Assembly (NCBI GenBank): GCA_041485845.1
Contig: JBGPKH010000582.1
Location: forward strand, 1 to 5,819
DNA from: OMOG01 sp041485845
GTDB lineage: Bacteria; Acidobacteriota; Terriglobia; Bryobacterales; Bryobacteraceae
Reading direction: 5' to 3'
Length of the DNA stretch: 5,819 bases
How positions within the stretch are numbered: the first letter of the stretch is position 1; the number at the start of each line of letters is the position of its first letter. The notes beneath the pieces were generated by a model that worked only from the letters and a program-made list of their open reading frames with translations, did not search any database and was not told the origin of the DNA. The position numbers and the translations under genes were made by a program. Of the stretch, positions 1-4,491 are shown in pieces.

Positions 1-117
1 CGCGCCATCCGGGAGCGCAGCGCTCCGCCGATCGGCGGCGAAGACGGGCTGCGCGCGCTCGAAGTGGTGGAAGCCATCTACCGGTCCGCGGAGACGGGCC
101 AGGCGGTGCGATTATGA
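1..117 (+). CDS. Gfo/Idh/MocA-type oxidoreductase, C-terminal fragment (5' end outside window)
   Basis: The reading frame is open from base 1 and ends at TGA 115-117, giving 38 residues. The segment GEDGLRALEVVEAIYRSAET, followed by GQAVRL and the stop, is the typical C-terminal end of Gfo/Idh/MocA-family NAD(P)-dependent sugar or inositol dehydrogenases: a Gly/Asp-containing turn, then the last helix with an E-x-x-x-A-I-Y-x-S-A pattern, then a short basic tail. The Rossmann domain and catalytic residues lie upstream of the window, so the substrate cannot be told. The stop overlaps a possible start codon (ATGA, 114-117). A Tat-exported sugar isomerase-like gene lies further downstream, and such pairs are common in sugar or inositol oxidation clusters. 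The family call is fairly secure for so short a piece because the motif is characteristic; the specific function is unknown. Confidence 0.8.
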   Translation, partial: RAIRERSAPPIGGEDGLRALEVVEAIYRSAETGQAVRL

Positions 118-218
118 GGGCGGACATGGAGAGGCCGGGCGGCCTGTCCAGGTCAAGCGCGGGTTGGGTGACAGACGACAAAAGGCGATCGTCTGTCCCA
201 CTCGGGGTGAGATTATGA
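114..218 (+). CDS. Possible 34-residue small ORF joined to both neighbours by ATGA overlaps
   Basis: An ATG at 114-116 overlaps the TGA stop of the upstream gene (ATGA 114-117). The frame runs 34 codons to TGA 216-218, which itself overlaps the ATG of the hydrolase gene (ATGA 215-218). An SD-like AGGCGGTG (101-108) lies five bases before the start. This geometry is what translational re-initiation or coupling would use. The peptide starts MRADMERPGG and ends VPLGVRL; it is rich in Arg and Ser, has one Trp, and shows no signal peptide, membrane segment or known domain. Against it being a real gene: it uses four AGG and one AGA for arginine while its neighbours mostly use CGN, it covers a possible decayed hairpin repeat (122-152), and both junctions may derive from a short duplication. 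It could be a true small protein, a coupling leader peptide, or chance. Confidence 0.3.
   Translation: MRADMERPGGLSRSSAGWVTDDKRRSSVPLGVRL
122..152. repeat. Imperfect hairpin, possibly a decayed copy of the 4410-4470 repeat
   Basis: GGACA (122-126) can pair with TGTCC (145-149), and GGCC (133-136) with GGCC (141-144), leaving a GGGC loop and a six-base bulge (127-132) on the left side. The 11-mer GCCTGTCCAGG at 142-152 is identical to 4423-4433 in the hairpin repeat near the end of the window, and both structures open with GGACA. The element starts four bases after the upstream stop codon. No T-tract follows, so it is not a standard intrinsic terminator. In GC-rich DNA an 11-base match could be chance. 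Confidence 0.35.
204..211 (+). promoter_or_regulatory. Ribosome binding site that decides the hydrolase start
   Basis: GGGGTGAG sits three bases before ATG 215 and matches the GGTGA portion of the anti-SD complement, giving normal effective spacing. It favours ATG 215 over the in-frame TTG at 164, which has no comparable site. Confidence 0.6.
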
Positions 219-1510
219 GTGTGCATATCGTTCTGGCGCCGGGCTTCGCCGGATTCGACGCGCTCGGCCAGCTCGAATACTACGCGGGCGTCACCCCGCT
301 GTTTCGCCAGTGGCGGAATCGTGAACCCCGCACCCACGTGGCGCTGCGCTGTTTCGACAACTTCCCCACCGCCGCGGTCCCAACGCGCGCCGCGCGTCTG
401 CGAAGCTACCTTGCCAAGCGCATCGCGCGCGGGGAGTTCGTCGCCGGCGACACCGTCGCCCTGGTGGGCCACTCCACCGGCGGCCTCGACATTCGCTGGC
501 TGCTCCGCGAGCTGCCGCGCTCCGGCGAGCCCATCGCCGTGGATGGTGGAGCCGGCGTGGAGCCTCGAGAAATCCTCGACCTGGTGAATCGCGTGGTGTT
601 CCTCTCGGTGCCGCAGTGGGGCACCAACCTCGCCGATTGGATCAACACCCACGAAATCGCCCGCACGGTAATCACCGCGGAATTGCGCGCGGTGGTCGCG
701 GTCTCCCAGGCGCCGCTCCTCGACAAGCTTCAGAACCTGATAGCCGGCGCGGCCGCCTGGCTCACCAATTCCGACCTGCTGCTCGCGGTCGAAGATGCGC
801 TTTCTGAGGCCGATGTCGATACTTGCGGGAACGATCCGCTACGCACCGCCTCGGCGCAGGAGGCTGCCTCCGAGCTCGCGCTGTGGCTGCGCCACATGGC
901 GTCGGATTTCAGCGCGATCGAGGACCTCACCGCGGAGGTCCCGGCCGACGGTCCCAAGAGCCCCGCGCATTTCTCCCTGGAAGATCGCGCCGGGGAGCTG
1001 GCCAACTGGAACAGCCACGGGATTCGCACGCGATCCTACGCCACCCTCGGCAGGCGCCCGTTTCGCTTCGAGCCCGGGAAACCCGCGCACCGCTGGGACC
1101 TAATCAACCCGTTTACCTACCCCGAGGTCTCGAAGGCGCCCGATCTGAGCGCCGGCACCGACCTGGTCTACCGCGCCGCCTACCGCGCCTGCGCGGGCGG
1201 GCCGTTCGCCTATCCGACGGATCCCGCCTTCGTGCCCACGGCCACGCACTTGGGCTCGCGCGAGCAGCGGCACATCGAAATCTGGGATAACGACGGCATC
1301 GTCAACACCGCCTCCATGCTCTGGCCCAACGGCCCGGAGACGCTGCTGGTGGACGGAGACCACGAGGACATCACCGGCCACTTCCAGCGTGTCGAAGCCA
1401 TCGAAGGGCGCGGCCGGCGCTTCCAGGCTTACGACCTCCTGAAGTCGGGCACCGACTTCCGGGCTACTTTCGAACAGGTGTGGCGAGGCCTATTCGACTT
1501 CTGCCTGTAG
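215..1510 (+). CDS. Alpha/beta hydrolase, triacylglycerol-lipase-like, probably cytoplasmic
   Basis: The 431-residue protein should hydrolyse an ester or lipid by a Ser/Asp/His triad. After a first strand (MSVHIVLAPGFAGFDALGQ) reminiscent of the oxyanion region of bacterial true lipases, the nucleophile elbow GHSTGG gives Ser87. NDGIVNTASM near 359-368 resembles the NDG segment that carries the catalytic Asp in Pseudomonas-type lipases (candidate Asp360). DHEDITGHF (382-390) supplies the likely catalytic His383. Residues about 155-300 form a long, largely helical insert between Ser and Asp, a plausible lid. There is no signal peptide or membrane segment, unlike secreted lipases, so it probably acts inside the cell or leaves by another route. 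ATG 215 was chosen over TTG 164 because of the ribosome binding site and because the homologous-looking sequence begins there. It overlaps the upstream 34-codon ORF by ATGA. Substrate is unknown; lipase/esterase class is well supported, true lipase activity is not shown. Confidence 0.82.
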   Translation: MSVHIVLAPGFAGFDALGQLEYYAGVTPLFRQWRNREPRTHVALRCFDNFPTAAVPTRAARLRSYLAKRIARGEFVAGDTVALVGHSTGGLDIRWLLRELPRSGEPIAVDGGAGVEPREILDLVNRVVFLSVPQWGTNLADWINTHEIARTVITAELRAVVAVSQAPLLDKLQNLIAGAAAWLTNSDLLLAVEDALSEADVDTCGNDPLRTASAQEAASELALWLRHMASDFSAIEDLTAEVPADGPKSPAHFSLEDRAGELANWNSHGIRTRSYATLGRRPFRFEPGKPAHRWDLINPFTYPEVSKAPDLSAGTDLVYRAAYRACAGGPFAYPTDPAFVPTATHLGSREQRHIEIWDNDGIVNTASMLWPNGPETLLVDGDHEDITGHFQRVEAIEGRGRRFQAYDLLKSGTDFRATFEQVWRGLFDFCL

Positions 1511-1522
1511 TGCATATATGAT
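1494..1522 (+). promoter_or_regulatory. Weak candidate sigma70-type promoter before the isomerase-like gene
   Basis: TATGAT (1517-1522) matches the -10 consensus at five of six bases, and TCGACT (1494-1499) matches the -35 at four of six with a 17-base spacer. It is the only AT-rich patch near this junction. Transcription would start near 1529, inside the ribosome binding site, which is awkward for a start at ATG 1539. It overlaps the end of the hydrolase gene and would be internal to the operon. Confidence 0.2.
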
Positions 1523-1527
1523 GTCCC

Positions 1528-1536
1528 AGGGAGGGG
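1528..1536 (+). promoter_or_regulatory. Ribosome binding site of the isomerase-like gene
   Basis: AGGGAGGGG is the strongest purine-rich SD-like run at a gene start in the window. It lies just before ATG 1539 and rules out the ATGs at 1518 and 1521, which lie upstream of it. ATG 1548 remains possible, with a rather long spacing. Confidence 0.65.
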
Positions 1537-1538
1537 CA

Positions 1539-2459
1539 ATGAGGGCCATGATCAACCGACGAAAACTCCTGACGCAGTCCATCGGGCTTGCCGCGGCTTC
1601 CGCCACGTTTTCCGTTCGGCCGGATACCGCGTTTGCGCAAGGCAAAGTGAGCCGCAAATCCGGCAGCCGAATCAAGCTCGGCCTCAACGCGTACTCGTTC
1701 GACAAGCCGCTTCGCGACGGCTCCATGACCTACGACGACGTCGTCCAATACTGCGCGGAGCAGGGCTTCGAGGGTCTTGATGCGACCGGCTACTATTTCC
1801 CCGGCTACCCGAAGGTTCCGACGGACGAGTACATCAACAAGCTGAAACGGACCGCGTTCCTGAACGGGATCACCATCAGCGGCACCGGAGTTCGCAACGA
1901 TTTCTCCGTCCCCGACGCCGCCCGCCGCAAGAGCGACGTCCAACTGGTCAAGGACTGGATCGAAGTCGCCGCCAAGCTCGGTGCGCCGGTGATCCGCGTC
2001 TTTAGCGGTGCGAACGTGCCCCAAGGCCACACCTTCGACCAGGTGCTCGCCTGGATGGCGCCGGACTTCAAAGAGTGCGCGGCGTACGGCAAGCGCTACG
2101 GCGTGATCGTCGCCCTCCAGGAGCACAACGACTTCCTCAAGACCGCGGACGAGACGATTCGCGTAGTCGACGCAGTGGACTCCGAATGGTTCGGCGTCAT
2201 CCTGGACGTCGGAAGCCTGCGCCGCACCGACCCGTACCCGGAAATCGAAAAACTGCTGCCCTACGCCGTCTCCTGGCAGATCAAGCAGACCGTGTGGTAC
2301 GACGCGAAGGAGGCGCCCATCGATCTGCCCCGCATCAAAGCGATCATCGACAAGGTCGGCTACCGCGGCTTCGTGCCGATCGAAGCTCTCGGCGGCGGAG
2401 ACCCGAAGCAAAAGGTGACGCAGTTCCTGGCGCAGGTGCGCAAGGGGTTCGGAGTGTAG
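1539..2459 (+). CDS. Tat-exported sugar phosphate isomerase/epimerase-like TIM-barrel protein
   Basis: The 306-residue protein belongs to the xylose isomerase-like TIM-barrel superfamily (AP endonuclease 2 fold), which isomerises, epimerises or dehydrates sugars and cyclitols using a divalent metal. The N-terminus carries a twin-arginine signal, INRRKLLTQS, then an Ala-rich stretch and a likely cleavage site after TAFA (residues 30-33), so it is expected outside the cytoplasm. The barrel starts at IKLGLNAYSF (45-54). Likely metal ligands are Glu195 (LQEHND), Asp223 (ILDVGS), Gln247 (SWQIKQ) and Glu282 (PIEALG). A Gln in the third position, where many epimerases have His, is the pattern I recall from 3-dehydroshikimate dehydratases, so substrate class is open. 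ATG 1539 is preferred for its ribosome binding site; ATG 1548 would also keep the Tat motif. The gene begins 28 bases after the hydrolase and ends 19 bases before the next gene, suggesting one operon. Fold and export are well supported; the reaction is unknown. Confidence 0.85.
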   Translation: MRAMINRRKLLTQSIGLAAASATFSVRPDTAFAQGKVSRKSGSRIKLGLNAYSFDKPLRDGSMTYDDVVQYCAEQGFEGLDATGYYFPGYPKVPTDEYINKLKRTAFLNGITISGTGVRNDFSVPDAARRKSDVQLVKDWIEVAAKLGAPVIRVFSGANVPQGHTFDQVLAWMAPDFKECAAYGKRYGVIVALQEHNDFLKTADETIRVVDAVDSEWFGVILDVGSLRRTDPYPEIEKLLPYAVSWQIKQTVWYDAKEAPIDLPRIKAIIDKVGYRGFVPIEALGGGDPKQKVTQFLAQVRKGFGV

Positions 2460-2464
2460 CGGGC

Positions 2465-2469
2465 GAGGA
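2465..2469 (+). promoter_or_regulatory. Ribosome binding site for a TTG start
   Basis: GAGGA ends nine bases before TTG 2479. No in-frame ATG occurs until codon 94, and the sequence between already looks like folded helical protein, so the rare TTG start is the best choice. Confidence 0.5.
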
Positions 2470-2478
2470 CGCATCGTC

Positions 2479-4410
2479 TTGCTTTCCACCGCCCAGGAAA
2501 TTCGCGAACCGTATCCCAAGGCCTCCCAGGACGCTCTGTTTGACGCGCTGACCGCGCTCGCCCAGGAAATCCCGCTGCTGGCGTTGGCCCGCCTCCCGTT
2601 GCTCGAAAGCGAAGCGCAGCGCGACCGCATCCTCAAGTTGGGATTTACTTCCGCCATCATCCGCCAGCGCGATGTGGCCGCTGTGTATCTTCAGTCGGTC
2701 ATCGATCGCCCGTGGATCGCGGAGACCAGCTTTCCGAACGCCTGCGCGCTAGCGAAAATGCTCGATGGGGAATCGCCCGCGGCGGAAAATCTGCTTTGGG
2801 CGATCGCCCGCAAGAACCCCGACGTCGCGCTTCGCAACATCGAGCAATACCTCGACCTCTCCTTCGGCCCGCACCTGTTAGATCGCGTCGTGAAGACCGC
2901 GCCCGACGAAGCGGTGGCGCTCGCCGCGGGCACTTCCCGTTCCGCCATCCGATTCCGCGACGTGCTGCGGGCCAGCCAGGACCCCGCCATTCGCGTGCTC
3001 GCCGGCCTTTCCGAGGACCGCACTATCGACGCGCCCCGGCTCCGGCGCGTGGCCATCCTTCACCAGCGGATTGCTAGAGGCGATCTCCCGCTGCGCTCCG
3101 CGACACAGCTTGCGGGAAACTTCCCCCGGTATTTCGCCACCCTCGCCGACATGCGCATCGCCGCCCCGGCCGGCGAGTCCGATTTCCTGGATCGAGCGCT
3201 CGAAGCGGAGTCGCTCATTTTTTGCCAGGCGTTCCTGCAATCCGGCGGCCGCGGTCTGGCGAGTGATTTGGCGAGCCTGTCGCCGCGCGACGTGTACCTG
3301 CTGCTCGCCTACGGCCGCGCCGAAGCCAACGAACCGATCTTCAACGCCGCCTTGCCCAGGCTGCGCTCCGCCATGCGCGCGATTCTCGACCGTACCCGCA
3401 ACCTCAGGCTCCGTGAATTCGTGGCGGCGGCCATCGCCGTTCACCGCCTCGACGCATTCCTGCAAATCGCCGGCGCCGAGGTCATGGCCCGACTGGCGCG
3501 CGGCATCGACCAGGCGGAGGATCGCTTGCAGGCGGCCGTGACCGTGGCCGAAGTCATCGACGGCGCCGCCCATGCCGGTGTGGACCAGATGGCCGCGGCC
3601 ATCGCCTCCGAATACGACCGCTGCCGCGAGAGCGGAGACCGGCAGGCGCAGGCGCTCTACGGGCTGCTGGCCGCGAGGATGGTGCAGAGCAACAGCGGCG
3701 CGCCTGCCGTCGGAGAAATCGCGGGGCGCTATCTGCCCTACCTGACGGCCGCCAGCCGGTTCGAGTCGACGTCGCTGTTCGCAGAGAACGGCCGCAGCGT
3801 GCAGCGCCACTTCTTCTATGACGATGAGGATGGCGTCGAGTCCTTCACGTCTTTCAAGAGCGGTTATGCGCACGATCCGGCCTGGAAGATCGAGGACCGC
3901 GGCGTTTATCTGGAAATTTTGGGAGAGGGGCCCGGCGGCCGGCGGATCGAGATCTTCGCCAATATTCCGAATGCCGGCCGCAACGACGAAGCCTTACGAC
4001 GGCAGCAGGCGATCTCCGAAGTCCTCGCCGGGCGCGGTCTGGTTCCCACGGTTCTGGTTCACCGCGGGCACAGCTTCCACGTCGCGAAGACCATCCGTTA
4101 TGTCACCAGCGCGGCGAAACTGGTCTTCCTCGGCAGTTGCGGCGGGGTCACGGAGATCCATTCGGTCATCGAACGTTCGCGCGATGCGCAGGTGATCGCC
4201 ACCCGCGGAGTCGGCACCACCGCGCTCAACGACGCCATCCTCAAGAGCCTCAACGATTGGCTCCTGCGCGGCGATCGGGCCATCGAATGGGCAGGCTTCT
4301 GGCAGGCGCAGAAATCGCAGTTGGGAAAAGACCCCATGTTCCGCGACTATTTCGCGCCCCACCAGGACACCGCTTCGATTCTGTTGCGGGCATATTTCCA
4401 ACTGAGGTAG
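2479..4410 (+). CDS. Unnamed protein: helical N-terminal region plus C-terminal caspase-like (clan CD) His/Cys domain
   Basis: I do not recognise a named family for this 643-residue protein. Residues about 15-430 are almost all amphipathic helix, Ala/Leu/Arg-rich, suggestive of a TPR- or HEAT-like solenoid although no clean repeat period is visible. From about 440 a charged linker (FFYDDEDGVESF) leads to an alpha/beta domain: strand RRIEIFANIP (488-497), helix 502-519, strand VPTVLVHRGHS (522-532), helix 533-545, strand KLVFLGSCGG (547-556), helix 558-567, strand QVIATRGVGTT (571-581), helix 582-597. A His motif after the second strand and a Cys after the third is the caspase/CHAT/gingipain arrangement, giving candidates His531 (or His528) and Cys554. 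Their 23-residue spacing is shorter than in caspases, gingipains or legumain. No signal peptide or membrane segment is seen, so it is probably cytoplasmic. It starts with TTG, 19 bases after the isomerase-like gene. The gene is real; peptidase activity is inferred from motif order only. Confidence 0.85.
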   Translation: MLSTAQEIREPYPKASQDALFDALTALAQEIPLLALARLPLLESEAQRDRILKLGFTSAIIRQRDVAAVYLQSVIDRPWIAETSFPNACALAKMLDGESPAAENLLWAIARKNPDVALRNIEQYLDLSFGPHLLDRVVKTAPDEAVALAAGTSRSAIRFRDVLRASQDPAIRVLAGLSEDRTIDAPRLRRVAILHQRIARGDLPLRSATQLAGNFPRYFATLADMRIAAPAGESDFLDRALEAESLIFCQAFLQSGGRGLASDLASLSPRDVYLLLAYGRAEANEPIFNAALPRLRSAMRAILDRTRNLRLREFVAAAIAVHRLDAFLQIAGAEVMARLARGIDQAEDRLQAAVTVAEVIDGAAHAGVDQMAAAIASEYDRCRESGDRQAQALYGLLAARMVQSNSGAPAVGEIAGRYLPYLTAASRFESTSLFAENGRSVQRHFFYDDEDGVESFTSFKSGYAHDPAWKIEDRGVYLEILGEGPGGRRIEIFANIPNAGRNDEALRRQQAISEVLAGRGLVPTVLVHRGHSFHVAKTIRYVTSAAKLVFLGSCGGVTEIHSVIERSRDAQVIATRGVGTTALNDAILKSLNDWLLRGDRAIEWAGFWQAQKSQLGKDPMFRDYFAPHQDTASILLRAYFQLR

Positions 4411-4470
4411 GACAGGCCTCCAGCCTGTCCAGGCCGACTGCCAGTCGGCCCGCAGGCTACCAGCCTGCCC
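4410..4470. repeat. Three tandem hairpins with a roughly 21-base period (dispersed-repeat type)
   Basis: Three adjacent inverted repeats fill most of the gap between two genes. The first pairs GGACAGGC (4410-4417) with GCCTGTCC (4423-4430) around a five-base loop. The second pairs GGCCGAC (4432-4438) with GTCGGCC (4444-4450) around TGCCA. The third pairs GCAGGCT (4452-4458) with AGCCTGC (4462-4468) around ACC. All have a CCA at or near the loop, and the first begins on the last base of the upstream stop codon. Read as protein it gives fragments such as QASSL and RADWQSA, which I recall as recurrent spurious peptides in Acidobacteriota and Planctomycetes annotations; that is memory, not a search. 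It may end or stabilise the upstream mRNA, but no T-tract follows. Confidence 0.85.
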
Positions 4471-4479
4471 CACACTTGT

Positions 4480-4485
4480 TACCAT
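4480..4485 (+). promoter_or_regulatory. Possible -10 element of a leaderless selA transcript
   Basis: TACCAT fits the TANNNT -10 pattern and lies six bases before GTG 4492, the spacing expected when transcription starts at the start codon itself. No purine-rich ribosome binding site precedes this GTG. No convincing -35 is visible. This is a weak, pattern-based call. Confidence 0.25.
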
Positions 4486-4491
4486 CGATTC

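Noticed and set aside
115..171. TGA 115-117 read as selenocysteine, with the hairpin at 122-149 as a SECIS, prompted by selA nearby
   Set aside because: Readthrough would add only 17 unrelated-looking residues to a protein that already ends where its family normally ends, and the hairpin lacks a clear SECIS loop.
164..214. TTG start at 164 adding 17 residues to the hydrolase
   Set aside because: ATG 215 has a good ribosome binding site and the conserved first strand begins right there; the extra residues look like translated spacer.
1518..1538. Earlier ATGs (1518, 1521) for the isomerase-like gene
   Set aside because: They lie before the strong AGGGAGGGG site, which would then be inside the coding region.
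1464..2660. Long reverse-strand open frame (398 codons)
   Set aside because: It is antisense to the well-supported isomerase-like gene and to parts of its neighbours, has no known motif, and is expected in high-GC DNA.
2878..3873. Reverse-strand open frame (331 codons)
   Set aside because: It lies wholly antisense to the caspase-like gene, is Gly/Ala/Arg/His-rich without domain signals, and is a codon-bias shadow.
4410..4470. CRISPR array
   Set aside because: There are no identical direct repeats with unique spacers; the units are short palindromes with differing stems.
4410..4480. Standard intrinsic terminator
   Set aside because: The stems are strong but no T-run follows; the sequence continues CCCACACTTG.
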